Positions 16,430-25,353 of a stretch of DNA of 64,000 nt are shown here, in pieces. The stretch is from assembly GCA_963782885.1 (NCBI GenBank), contig CAWALL010000023.1, positions 1-64,000 of the forward strand, in the 5' to 3' direction. The first letter of the stretch is position 1. The number at the start of each line of letters is the position of its first letter. A model generated the notes under the pieces. The model was not told where the DNA came from, did no database searches, and saw nothing but the letters and a program-made list of their open reading frames with translations. The position numbers and the translations under genes are program-made. This stretch comes from DATAOG01 sp963782885. GTDB lineage: Bacteria > Pseudomonadota > Alphaproteobacteria > Geminicoccales > Geminicoccaceae.

Positions 16430-18941
16430 TCATTCCGCCGCGTGCGGCTGGAAGCGGGGCCGGATCGACTGCCCCAGCATGCCGCCGTTCTGCATGTCGT
16501 GCATGATGAAGTCGTCGGCAATCTCGTATCCCAGCTCACGATAGGCCTCGAACTGTTCCTCATCGAAGAACTGGTCGGCGGTCGACTGGTCCGGGAAATC
16601 CAGGTTGGCTCCCTTATATCCCATGAGCTTGAGACGAGCGCCCTTGCACAGGACCGTCGTGAGATAGATCAGATGCCCCGTGTCTCCATCGGCATAGATG
16701 ATCTGCGCGACCGCGTAGGCGCACTCGGAAAGGCGGACGTCCTTGGGATAGCCGGCCTCGATCGACGGCATGAAGCGCCGTAGCATGACGTCCCTGTCGA
16801 ACTCGATCCGGGCGCCGAAATCGGCCCACACGCGGGCCATCGCCGTCTGCAGGTCGGCGAAGGCGTAGTCGGGGTCGGCGGTGCCGTCGCAGAGCAGGAT
16901 GAGGCGCACTCGGCGGCGGATCAGCTCGTAAAGTCCGAGATTCTCGAAATGGCCGCCGTCGCTCAGCAGGCAAACCGCGGAGTTCTCTCGCAGATTGAGG
17001 CCCAGGACCTCCTTCAGACCAGGGCTCAAGTGGTTGGGCCGGAAGCTGCGCTTAGAGGAAAGCCGCCACCGGCGGTGTCGATCATTGGGGTTCGGGGCCC
17101 AGAAGCCGAGCCTGAGGTTCATCAGCGCCATCAACATGCCGACTAGCGGATTGCGGGTCACGCCAACTCCGGCGCTGGCGGTCCATGGATTGGCGGCCGC
17201 ACCCGAGATGGCCATCGCGGTCGGTAAGGTCAGTTCGTCGCCCATGTATCCGGCAGTCGATCGCCAGCCGGTCGCATTGCTGCCGCAGTAGAGCGGTGAC
17301 AGCATGAAGCTGTCGCCACCCCGCAGCCGGTAGCTGCGCTCGCTGGATTCGGTCAGCACCAGGTTGGTGTTAATGATGTGATACGGGCCGACCGGCCGCT
17401 CATGGCTGCACATCTGTGACAGCCGGGCCGAATCGGCCTGCCGGGCCGCGTTCGTCTGATTGCCGAGCGCCTTCGCGAGGTCCGGCAGGAAGGCCTCCAT
17501 CAGACGGTCGCGATAGAAGCGGTGGATGGTGATCAGATTCAGGTCGACGAACAACCCGGTGATGATCGCGACGACCAGGGCGGCGCCGAGGATCACCGAG
17601 GGTGAGGCGCCCGGCACAGTCGGACCTTCTGCCGCCCACCAGGCGAATGCATAGGCGACCAGCAGGACGCCGTAGAGCAGGAACCCGGCGCCAATCGACG
17701 CGATCCAGCTGCTCGGAATGCTCCAACTGGCTTGCTTCTCGGCTCTGCTCTTGGGCTGCTGCATGGTTCTGACGAAGGTCACGAGCCCGCTGCCAAGGCC
17801 GAGGAGGGAGAACGAAGATCCCAGCAACCAACCGTGCAGCCCCCCGACGACGTAGGGCACCGAGCCCAGCAGCAGCGCCGCGCCGATGATCCCAGAACGG
17901 CCAGCGCATGCGGCGCTCGAAGGCGCGCCGCCAGAGGTATTTGGTGCCTCCGAGCCATCGGCTGGACCCGTGAAAGGAGTAGGTGGCAAGGGAGTAGCCG
18001 ATGAACGCCACGACGCAGGCGGCAAACAGCCCGCCCGCGGCCACTACCATGCTTCCGAACGCCACCAGTTTCGGCGACCGATGATCGTCGGCGCTCGCAG
18101 ACGAGACCGCCTGATCCGGCCCCGGCGGCTGGGCAGTCTCGGCCGGCCTGAGGGGCGGGGAGAGGTCGGTCACGAACTCGGTCACCGCTGCTGGCATCCA
18201 TCGCGGTGACGACATCCAGGACGTGTCCGAGGAAGCCCAGATCAGGGCCCACATCAGGGCGCCGATGATCGGAATCCAGACCAGCTGGTTCAGGATGATG
18301 CCGCGCAACAGGACCACGAGGACGGACGTCAGCGTGATGCCTTTGCCGGGCGTCAGATAATTGCCGTGCTGGCGCAGATAGAGCAGCATCGCACCCTCGG
18401 GCCGGGAGCCGTCGGGATCCCGGGCGGTGCGCGGATCCTCGCTGCCGTACGGAAACGGCGCGGCGGCCGGAGCGCCATTCGGGTCGCGCGACGGCCCCAG
18501 GCCAAAACCGCCGGTCGGGGCTGGCGGGCCGTCAGGGTCGGACTTGTGGGCCTTGGCGCTGTCGGTGACCAGCTTGCTGGTCAGCCAGGTCAGCGACGCG
18601 CCGATGTAACCTCCGCCGGAGACCGTCGACAGATAGTCGAAGCGGCGCAGCAGGTCGTGATCGGCCAGCGCCTGCAATACGCCGAGCGCAAAGGTCGCGG
18701 ATCGGATGCCGCCGCCCGACAACGCGATCCCGGTGAGGTCGTCGGGGGCATCGCTGCTCGAAGTGAGCGCCGGCCGCCCGCATTGCTGGCGCCGCTGACG
18801 AATGTACGCCTGCCATTCCCGATCACGGATCGTTTTGGACGAGTCGTCGATGCTGCCTTTGCTGCTGGCCTTCGAGAGCTGCGACGGCGATACTGGGGCG
18901 ATGAAAACCGGTTGGCCCGCTGTGGAATCGGTGCTCGGCAT
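16430..18941 (-). pseudogene. Large membrane-bound patatin-like phospholipase, one frameshift
   Basis: Coding sense runs from the ATG at 18941 (AGGGAA upstream) to about 17893, then continues in another frame to the stop at 16430. Joined, it gives roughly 835 aa. The N-terminal part has the oxyanion motif SGGGIRSATFALGVLQAL (about residues 75-92) and the nucleophile in STVSGGGYIGASLTWL (Ser about 108). Several hydrophobic segments follow. The C-terminal part has the catalytic Asp in LLSDGGHFENLGLYELIRRR. This is the family of patatins whose Ser-Asp dyad is split by membrane helices. At the break, RMRWPFW in one frame must join GIIGAALLL in the other. A single indel in the run TCTGGGATC would do it, so it may be a sequencing error or a recent mutation. 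If intact, it would be an inner-membrane lipid acyl hydrolase. Confidence 0.75.
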
Positions 18942-19258
18942 GGGTTTCTTCCCTCAGACGGGACATGACACCCGGGCATGGGCGCTCACGCTCGGTCACG
19001 CCGGTACGAGAGTTGAGATCAGGGTCATGTCCGGACCATCGATTTCGGCTGCGAACGGTACGGTGTTAGCCGATATTTAGCCATCTAGGATGTGATCCAT
19101 TTCACAGCTGATGCATCTAAGGTTGAGCAGTTCAGGAGCTGACCCGGTCCTGCTCCTGCGAGGCGCCGCGGCGCGGGCGAACCTTGCCCGAGGACGCGTC
19201 GCATCCGGGCCGCGCCTGCGCTCCACGATGCTTCACACCTTCGACCGGGCGGAAGGAC
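18942..19258. other. Divergent intergenic region between patatin and glcE
   Basis: 317 bp without a gene and somewhat richer in AT than its surroundings. It contains the CRP-type palindrome listed separately. On the minus strand, TAACAC at 19063-19068 lies about one class-II spacing from that palindrome and could be a weak -10 for the patatin gene. No convincing promoter was found for glcE. Confidence 0.5.
19091..19106. promoter_or_regulatory. CRP/FNR-family binding site (perfect TGTGA-N6-TCACA)
   Basis: TGTGATCCATTTCACA is an exact match to the E. coli CRP consensus half-sites with the six-base spacer. It is centred about 158 bp from the patatin start and 160 bp from glcE. A regulator of the CRP/FNR superfamily could act on either gene. 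Which regulator exists in this organism cannot be seen here. Confidence 0.6.
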
Positions 19259-20479
19259 ATGGCTGAGCCGTCTCGACCGAGCAACCCGGACGAGCTGCGG
19301 GACGTGGTCGCCAGCGCGCTCGCGGCGGAGACGCCGCTCGAGGTGCTGGGTCGGGGCACGAAACGTGGGCTCGGCCGGCCCCTCGGGCTCGAGGCCGCGG
19401 TGCAGGTCGATCGGCTTCGTGGGATCGGGCTGTACGAGCCCGAGGAGCTGGTGATGTCGGCTGCCTGCGGCACGCCGCTCGCCGAGATCGAGGCGCTGCT
19501 CGCCGGCAACCAGCAGCAGCTCGTGTTCGAGCCGCCCGACTACGGCGCGCTGCTCGGCGGCGAGGCCGGCCGGGCGACGATCGGCGGCGTGTTCGCCTGC
19601 AACCTTTCGGGGCCGCGGCGGATCAAGGTCGGCGCCGCGCGCGACCATCTGCTCGGGATCCAGGCGGTGACCGGGCGCGGCGATCTGATCAAGTCCGGCG
19701 GCCGGGTGGTCAAGAACGTGACCGGCTACGATCTCTCGAAGCTGCTCGCCGGCAGCTTCGGCACGCTCGCGATCATGACCGAGCTGACATTCAAGGTGCT
19801 GCCGGCGCCGGCGGAGACCTGCACGCTGCTGCTCGCCGGCCTCGAGCGCGAGCGCGCCTTCGCGGCGCTGCGCCAGGCGCTCGGCAGCGCCCACGACGTC
19901 GCCGGCGCCGCCTGGCTGCCGGCGGCGGCCACAGCCCGCTCGGTCGTGGCCCCCGGCGCGTCCGCGGCCAGCGGCGTCGCGGCGCTCCGGCTCGAGGGGC
20001 CCGCACCCTCGGTCGAGTACCGCGCCCGAGCGCTGGGTGAGCTGCTGAGCGAAGGCGGCGGCCGGCTCGACCGGCTCGACGCCGACGCCTCGACCGCCCT
20101 CTGGCGCGAAATCCGGGACGTCACGCCGCTGCCCGCCAACGCGCCGGCGCTCTGGCGCGTCTCGCTCGCCCCGACCGCCGGGAGCGCTCTGGTCGACCGG
20201 CTCGAGCGCGAGCTCGAACTCGCCTGGCTCGCCGACTGGGGCGGCGGCCTGCTCTGGCTCGCGATCGACAATGCCGAGGACGGCGGCGCGGCCGCGATCC
20301 GGGCGGCGCTCGGCGACGACGGCCACGCGATCCTGGTCCGCGCCAGCGCGGCGCTGCGTGCAGCCGTGCCGGTCTTTCAGCCGCAGGCGCCGGCACTCGC
20401 CCGCCTGACCGCCCGGGTCAAGGACAGCTTCGATCCGAAGCGGATTCTCAATCCCGGCCGGATGTATGCGGACGTCTAG
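19259..20479 (+). CDS. glcE: Glycolate oxidase FAD-binding subunit GlcE
   Basis: 406 aa with a PCMH-type FAD-binding domain: LEVLGRGTKRGLGRP, YEPEELVMSAACGTPLAEIE, ATIGGVFACNLSGPRRIKVG and IKSGGRVVKNVTGYDLSKL (the flavin-binding core). The C-terminus ends DSFDPKRILNPGRMYADV, the conserved GlcD/GlcE tail. It should work with GlcD and the iron-sulfur GlcF to oxidise glycolate to glyoxylate, but neither partner gene is adjacent. Before it is a divergent patatin, after it a lipoprotein whose start overlaps its end by 14 bases. The ATG at 19259 has GGAAGG upstream. Confidence 0.87.
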   Translation: MAEPSRPSNPDELRDVVASALAAETPLEVLGRGTKRGLGRPLGLEAAVQVDRLRGIGLYEPEELVMSAACGTPLAEIEALLAGNQQQLVFEPPDYGALLGGEAGRATIGGVFACNLSGPRRIKVGAARDHLLGIQAVTGRGDLIKSGGRVVKNVTGYDLSKLLAGSFGTLAIMTELTFKVLPAPAETCTLLLAGLERERAFAALRQALGSAHDVAGAAWLPAAATARSVVAPGASAASGVAALRLEGPAPSVEYRARALGELLSEGGGRLDRLDADASTALWREIRDVTPLPANAPALWRVSLAPTAGSALVDRLERELELAWLADWGGGLLWLAIDNAEDGGAAAIRAALGDDGHAILVRASAALRAAVPVFQPQAPALARLTARVKDSFDPKRILNPGRMYADV

Positions 20480-20972
20480 CGCGGTGGCGGCGAGGAGCTT
20501 TGTGAACCCCGGCATCCGGCTCGCGCTGCTGGCGGCCCTGCTCGCCGGCTGTCAGACGCCGCCGCCCGTCTACCAGGTCGAGCGGACGCAAAGCTACGCC
20601 AAGGCCGCGCCGGTCGTCTGGAACGAGATCCTGGTCTTTTTGGAGCGCCATCAGATCGTCCCGATCCGGGCCGACGCTGAGGCTGGCCAACTCGAGGCCG
20701 AGCGGCACGCGTTCGCGGACATGGGCTGGGCCGATTGCGAGCGTGCCTGGGTTACCGACAACACCAGCAACAGCGCCCGTCCGACCCGGGCGCGGCCGGT
20801 CGCCCGCGACCTGGACCTCGTCATCGCGCTGCAGAAGGCCGGTCGCATGACCGAGGTCCAGCTCGACGCGCATTTCACCGAGGAGCAGATCGATCCCTAT
20901 CGCAACCTGCCGTTCACGCAGCCCTGTCGGTCCAAGGGTGTGCTCGAGAAAAACCTGCTCGACGCGCTGTGA
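20466..20972 (+). CDS. Putative lipoprotein of unknown function
   Basis: 168 aa. A hydrophobic segment ends in the lipobox LLAGC (Cys about residue 28), after which the mature protein begins QTPPPVYQVERTQSYA. The rest is a small soluble domain (VVWNEILVFLERHQIVPIRA, CERAWVTD, QPCRSKGVLEKNLLDAL) with two further Cys that might pair in the periplasm. I do not recognise the family. The first 14 bases overlap the end of glcE, so the two are probably co-translated, yet no functional link is evident. Confidence 0.65.
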   Translation: MRTSSAVAARSFVNPGIRLALLAALLAGCQTPPPVYQVERTQSYAKAAPVVWNEILVFLERHQIVPIRADAEAGQLEAERHAFADMGWADCERAWVTDNTSNSARPTRARPVARDLDLVIALQKAGRMTEVQLDAHFTEEQIDPYRNLPFTQPCRSKGVLEKNLLDAL

Positions 20973-21069
20973 GCCGGGCCGGGCCACCTTTTCCAGAAGG
21001 ATTCAGCCACCCTCTGAAGCCGAATCTAAACTCTTGCCGACAAGCGCCAGATTTGGCTAAATAATCGGC

Positions 21070-21735
21070 ATGCTACGCTTGCATCACTTCCCGCTCTGTC
21101 CGTTTTGCCGGAAGGTCCGGATCGTGCTCCACGAGAAGGAGGAGCAGCCGGCGCTGGAGGCAGTCGAGCCCTGGCATCAGCAGCACGAGCTGGCGGCGCT
21201 CAATCCGGCCGCCGAGGTGCCGGTGCTGGAGGACGGCGGCCGCGTGATCAACGACAGCTGGGCGATCTGCGAATATCTCGACGAGAGCCGGCCCGAGCCG
21301 GGGCTGCTCGGCAAAAGCCTGCTCGAGCGGGCCGAGATCCGGCGCCTGGTCGCCTGGTTCGACGTCAAGTTCAACCGCGAGGTCACCGACCTGGTCTGGC
21401 GCGAGAAGGTGATCAAGCGCCTCAACGGCAGCGGGACGCCGAACTCGGCCGCGGTCCGGGCCGGGCTCGTCAACATTCATGCCCATCTCGAGTACGTCGG
21501 CTTTCTGTACGAGCAGCGCAACTGGCTCGCCGGCGAGGCGCTGAGCCTGGCCGATGTCGCCGCCGCGGCCCAGGTCTCGGTGCTCGACTATCTGGGCGAC
21601 GTGCCCTGGGACCGCCATCCGGCGGCCAAGCTCTGGTACGCTAGGATCAAGTCCCGGCCGAGCTTCCGCCCCCTACTCCAGGACCGCCTGCGCGGCCTCA
21701 AACCCGCGCCGCAGTACGACGACCTGGATTTCTGA
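21070..21735 (+). CDS. Glutathione S-transferase family protein with CPFC motif
   Basis: 221 aa. The thioredoxin-fold N-terminal domain begins LRLHHFPLCPFCRKVRIVL, with a glutaredoxin-like CPFC pair as in omega/beta-class GSTs. NPAAEVPVLEDGGRVINDSW gives the glutathione-binding loop with the cis-proline (VPVL) and IND region. A helical C-terminal domain includes NWLAGEALSLADVAAAAQVS, the GST N-capping/hydrophobic-staple area. It may reduce disulfides or deglutathionylate proteins. It is followed by a vapC remnant and queG on the same strand. Confidence 0.85.
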   Translation: MLRLHHFPLCPFCRKVRIVLHEKEEQPALEAVEPWHQQHELAALNPAAEVPVLEDGGRVINDSWAICEYLDESRPEPGLLGKSLLERAEIRRLVAWFDVKFNREVTDLVWREKVIKRLNGSGTPNSAAVRAGLVNIHAHLEYVGFLYEQRNWLAGEALSLADVAAAAQVSVLDYLGDVPWDRHPAAKLWYARIKSRPSFRPLLQDRLRGLKPAPQYDDLDF

Positions 21736-21742
21736 GCCCGGG

Positions 21743-21872
21743 GTGAGTTCCGAACCAGCAAGGCGGATTTCGGCGACTGCCTGATCGGGCTCTCGAACGG
21801 TTCGGCAGGCTGCGAGCGGACCGCGACTTCGATCGCGAGGCGGCGCGGCTCGACGCGTTCGAGCTGGTCTGA
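21743..21872 (+). pseudogene. vapC-type PIN-domain remnant
   Basis: Only the C-terminal ~40 residues of a PIN domain remain. FRTSKADFGDCLIGLSNGSA and GCERTA are read in one frame, then DFDREAARLDAFELV and a TGA at 21870-21872 in the next frame. The pattern (aDF.DcLIg..n...GC..t.tFDr.aa.l..F.L) is the end of VapC toxins. No start, no N-terminal half and no vapB were found, and a frameshift lies near 21825, so it is dead. Confidence 0.6.
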
Positions 21873-21923
21873 AGGCGGTCGGCGCCGCTCGTCTTTTGCG
21901 CGCGGCATCGCTACCTTAGCGCC

Positions 21924-23084
21924 ATGGTGGCGGTCCTCGAGCGAACCCGGGCCCAAACGGCCGGTTCGGGTCGGATCAAGAGAGAGTTGCGCGCGCGGTC
22001 GCGGGCACTCGGCTTCGATGCCGTCGGGTTCGCGCGGCCCGAACTGCCGCGGCAGGTCCAGAGCGCCTACCGCCACTACGTTGCGCAGGGTCGCCAGGGC
22101 GACATGGTCTGGCTTGCGCGTGATCCCGAGCGCCGGCAGAGCCCGAAGGCGCTCTGGCCCGAGGCGCAAAGCGCGATCGTGCTCGGCATGAACTACGGGC
22201 CCGATGAGGATCCGCTCGCGATCCTGGAGCGGCGCGCGCACGGGGCGATCTCGGTCTATGCCCGCCATCGCGACTATCACGAGCTGATCAAGGGCCGTCT
22301 CAAGCAGCTCGCCGGCTGGCTGCACGGGCGCTTCGGTGCCGAGGTCAAGGTGTTCGTCGACACGGCGCCGATCCTGGAGAAGCCGCTTGCCCAAGCCGGC
22401 GGGATCGGCTGGCAGGGCAAGCACAGCAACCTGGTGGCGCGCGCGTTCGGCTCCTGGCTGTTCCTGGGCGAGGTCATGACCGATCTCGAGATCGAGCCGG
22501 ACCCGCCGGAGGTCGACCATTGCGGCTCCTGCCGGGCGTGCCTGGACGTCTGCCCGACAGCTGCGTTCCCGGCCCCCTACCAGCTGGATGCGCGCCGCTG
22601 CATCTCGTACCTGACGATCGAGCATCAGGGTCACATCGACCGCGAGTTCCGGCGCGCGATCGGCAACCGGATCTATGGCTGCGACGACTGCCTCGCGGTC
22701 TGCCCCTGGAACAAGTTCGCGAGCACCGCGACCGAGGCGAAGCTCAAGGCCCGGGACGATCTGCGGGCGCCGGCGCTGACCGAGCTCGCAGGCCTCGACG
22801 ATGCCGCCTTCCGGCGGCGCTTCGCCGGCTCGCCGATCAAGCGCACCGGGCGCGACCGTTTCGTCCGCAACGTCCTGATCGCGATCGGCAACAGCGACGA
22901 CCGCGGGCTCGCCGGGGTCGCCGAAGAGCGGCTCGCCGATCGCTCGCCCTTGGTCCGCGCCATGGCGGTCTGGGCGCTGGCCCAGCTGCTCGCGCCGGCA
23001 GCGCTGGCCGGCCTCGCGGCGCGTCACCGCCCAAGGGAGCGGGATCCGGATGTGCTCCTCGAATGGCAGGCGGCGTCGTCATGA
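21924..23084 (+). CDS. queG: Epoxyqueuosine reductase QueG
   Basis: 386 aa iron-sulfur/cobalamin enzyme that performs the last step of queuosine synthesis in tRNA, reducing epoxyqueuosine. The N-terminal half has FDAVGFARPEL and VYARHRDYHELIKGRLKQL, with VFVDTAPILEKPLAQAGGIG (DUF1730 domain). Two [4Fe-4S] clusters follow: CGSCRACLDVCP and CDDCLAVCPWNKFA. HEAT-like repeats at the C-terminus (RDRFVRNVLIAIGN, SPLVRAMAVWAL) bind the tRNA anticodon stem. It is the first gene of an operon; its stop overlaps the next start (ATGA). Confidence 0.93.
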   Translation: MVAVLERTRAQTAGSGRIKRELRARSRALGFDAVGFARPELPRQVQSAYRHYVAQGRQGDMVWLARDPERRQSPKALWPEAQSAIVLGMNYGPDEDPLAILERRAHGAISVYARHRDYHELIKGRLKQLAGWLHGRFGAEVKVFVDTAPILEKPLAQAGGIGWQGKHSNLVARAFGSWLFLGEVMTDLEIEPDPPEVDHCGSCRACLDVCPTAAFPAPYQLDARRCISYLTIEHQGHIDREFRRAIGNRIYGCDDCLAVCPWNKFASTATEAKLKARDDLRAPALTELAGLDDAAFRRRFAGSPIKRTGRDRFVRNVLIAIGNSDDRGLAGVAEERLADRSPLVRAMAVWALAQLLAPAALAGLAARHRPRERDPDVLLEWQAASS

Positions 23085-23971
23085 CCGGCCCGCGCCTGTT
23101 CGTCTTCGGCCTCGGCTACTCGGCGCTGGCGCTCGCGCGCGCGCTGCAGAGTTCGGGCTGGCGGATCGCCGGCACCACCCGCAACCCGGAAAAACGCGCC
23201 GAGTTCGCCGCCGCCGGCATCGAGGCGCATCTGTTCGAGCGCGACCGGCCGCTCGCGTACGCCGCGGGCGCGCTCGCGGGCACGACCCACCTGTTGAGCT
23301 CGATCCCGCCCGCCGAGGCGGGCGACCCGGTGCTCGACCGCCATCAGGCCGATCTCGAGCGCTGCCGGACGTTCGCCTGGGCCGGCTATCTCAGTACCAC
23401 CGGCGTCTATGGCGATCAGGGCGGCGCCTGGGTCGACGAAGCGACCCCGGTCGCCCCGACCGTGGCGCGCAGCCGCCGGCGGGTGGCGGCCGAGGGCCAG
23501 TGGCTCGCGAGCGGCCTGCCGGTCCACGTCTTCCGGCTGGCCGGCATCTACGGTCCCGGCCGCAGCGCGCTCGATGCCATCCGGGCCGGCAGCGCGCGCC
23601 GGATCGTCAAGCCGGGCCAGACCTTCGGCCGGATCCACGTCGACGACATCGTCCAGGTGCTGCGCGCATCGATGGCCCGGCCCAATCCGGGCGCGATCTA
23701 CAATCTCGCCGACGATCTGCCGGCGGCCTCGGACGACGTGGTCGTTCACGCCGCCGCGCTGCTCGGCCTGCCGCCGCCGCCCGCGATCCCGTTCGAGCAG
23801 GCGGAGCTCTCGCCGATGGCGCAGAGCTTCTACCGCGACCACCGCCGGGTCTCGAACGCGCGGATCAAGGACGAGCTCGGCGTGGTGCTGCGCTATCCGA
23901 ACTATCGCGACGGCCTGCGCGGGATCCTCGAGCAGGAGGCCTCTGCCAGCGCCGGGGAGGCGGCCTTGTGA
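23081..23971 (+). CDS. NAD(P)-dependent SDR-like oxidoreductase/epimerase
   Basis: 296 aa extended-SDR protein. The Rossmann loop is VFGLGYSALALARAL, a degenerate GxGYxxxxxA motif of the YeeZ type. TTRNPEKRAEF and STTGVYGDQGG follow, then FRLAGIYGPGRSALD, IHVDDIVQVLRA and IYNLADDLPAAS. The usual catalytic YxxxK is not clear: the region after STTGVYG reads SRRRVAAEGQWL, as in atypical members. Function unknown. The start overlaps the queG stop and the stop overlaps the next gene's GTG, so it is translationally coupled at both ends. Confidence 0.78.
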   Translation: MTGPRLFVFGLGYSALALARALQSSGWRIAGTTRNPEKRAEFAAAGIEAHLFERDRPLAYAAGALAGTTHLLSSIPPAEAGDPVLDRHQADLERCRTFAWAGYLSTTGVYGDQGGAWVDEATPVAPTVARSRRRVAAEGQWLASGLPVHVFRLAGIYGPGRSALDAIRAGSARRIVKPGQTFGRIHVDDIVQVLRASMARPNPGAIYNLADDLPAASDDVVVHAAALLGLPPPPAIPFEQAELSPMAQSFYRDHRRVSNARIKDELGVVLRYPNYRDGLRGILEQEASASAGEAAL

Positions 23972-25353
23972 CTGCGAAGCGACGTTCCGTCCTCGTCACC
24001 CTGCTCGCCGCCGGCGTGCTCACGGCCTGTGGGCCGCCGGAGCCGGCCGCACCGGCTGCCGCGCCCGGCTTCGCGACGCTTACGGTCGGCACCGAGCCGC
24101 GGCAGACCTTCGCCGGCTTCGGTTTCAGCATCGAGCAGGACAACCCCTACATCGAGCTCAGCGATCGCCGGAAGGCCCAGGTCGACAAGCTGCTGTTCGA
24201 CGATCTGAACACCCGCATCCTCCGCCTCTGGTATGGGACCGGCGATCCGAAGCCGCTGCGCGACTACTACCAGGCGAGCGGGATCATCGACGACGCGCTC
24301 CGGCACAGGGTCACCGAGCTGCTGCTCGGACCCTGGACCTATCTCGGCGATCCCGACCGGCAGGCGAAGACGATCGCCGAGGACATCGCGACCATGCGCG
24401 ACGACTACGGCATCCGGATCACCACGACCGGGGTGGTCAACGAGCCCGGCGCCGGCAATCGCAAGGTCCTGCCGCCGCAGGACTTCGTGCCGCTCGCGAT
24501 CGCCATGCGCCGCGAGCTCGACGCCCGCGGGCTGCAGGACGTCAAGGTGATCGGTCCGGAATGGCCGAGCGCCGACGACAACCCGGTGCAATGGTTCGAT
24601 GCGATCGCCGCCGACCCGCAGGCGCTCGCCGACGTCGCCGGCTTGGCGACCCACTCCTACGGCATGGCCGCCAACCCCGAGCTCGCCGAGCGCGTGCTCG
24701 CCCACCATAAGCAGTACTGGATGACCGAGGCGGGCGGCGGCGACTTCGACGGCTCGGCCGAGTTCGCCTACGCCTTCGGCGCGTCGGTCTCGTCGCGCTT
24801 CCTGAACGACCTCAACGAGGGCGTCGACCACTGGGTGTGGTTCATCGGGCTCAGCCACGGCAACCGCGACGTCTACCAGAAGCTCGTGATGTGCGAGGGC
24901 CGCTGCGCCAACACCGGCCGGATCTACAAGAACTACAGCTACCACCACGTCCAGCAGATCACGACCAGCTTCGTGCCCGGCACGGTGATGCGGCACGTGA
25001 CCAGCAACCTGCCGGACTGGAAGGACCTGGTCTGGACCTACGGCCCGAAGCCGCCGCTCCACGCCGCGGCCGGCGTCCGCCCTGACCGCCGCTGGGTGCT
25101 CGCGGTGGTCAACGACACGCCGGGCGGGAAAGCGCCGCCGCACACCAGCTGGGACCCGCCGACCAAGTATACCGTCACCTTCGATGTGCCCGAGCTCGCC
25201 AAGGTGCCGAGCGTCACCTTCGATCTCTGCCGCACCAATCCCACCGTCGCGATGCAGTGCACCGAGCAGGTCGAGCTCGAGTACGGCAAGGCGACCCTGG
25301 ACGTTCAGAGCCTGGAGCTGATCACGCTGGTCGCGCGCAAGCCGGTGCGCTGA
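23968..25353 (+). CDS. GH30-like glycoside hydrolase lipoprotein
   Basis: 461 aa. The N-terminus KRRSVLVTLLAAGVLTACGPP is a lipoprotein signal with lipobox LTAC, followed by a Pro/Ala linker. The catalytic region looks like a clan-A TIM barrel: QTFAGFGFSIEQDNPYIEL at the start, the acid/base in TTTGVVNEPGAGN and the nucleophile in QYWMTEAGGGDFDG. The C-terminal part looks like a small beta-sandwich (RWVLAVVNDTPGG, YTVTFDVPELAKVPSVTFDL). GH30-type glycanase or glucosylceramidase relatives are the best guess; the substrate is unknown. The start is GTG at 23968, overlapping the upstream TGA. The 3' end overlaps the convergent hydrolase by 32 bases. Confidence 0.62.
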   Translation: MTAKRRSVLVTLLAAGVLTACGPPEPAAPAAAPGFATLTVGTEPRQTFAGFGFSIEQDNPYIELSDRRKAQVDKLLFDDLNTRILRLWYGTGDPKPLRDYYQASGIIDDALRHRVTELLLGPWTYLGDPDRQAKTIAEDIATMRDDYGIRITTTGVVNEPGAGNRKVLPPQDFVPLAIAMRRELDARGLQDVKVIGPEWPSADDNPVQWFDAIAADPQALADVAGLATHSYGMAANPELAERVLAHHKQYWMTEAGGGDFDGSAEFAYAFGASVSSRFLNDLNEGVDHWVWFIGLSHGNRDVYQKLVMCEGRCANTGRIYKNYSYHHVQQITTSFVPGTVMRHVTSNLPDWKDLVWTYGPKPPLHAAAGVRPDRRWVLAVVNDTPGGKAPPHTSWDPPTKYTVTFDVPELAKVPSVTFDLCRTNPTVAMQCTEQVELEYGKATLDVQSLELITLVARKPVR

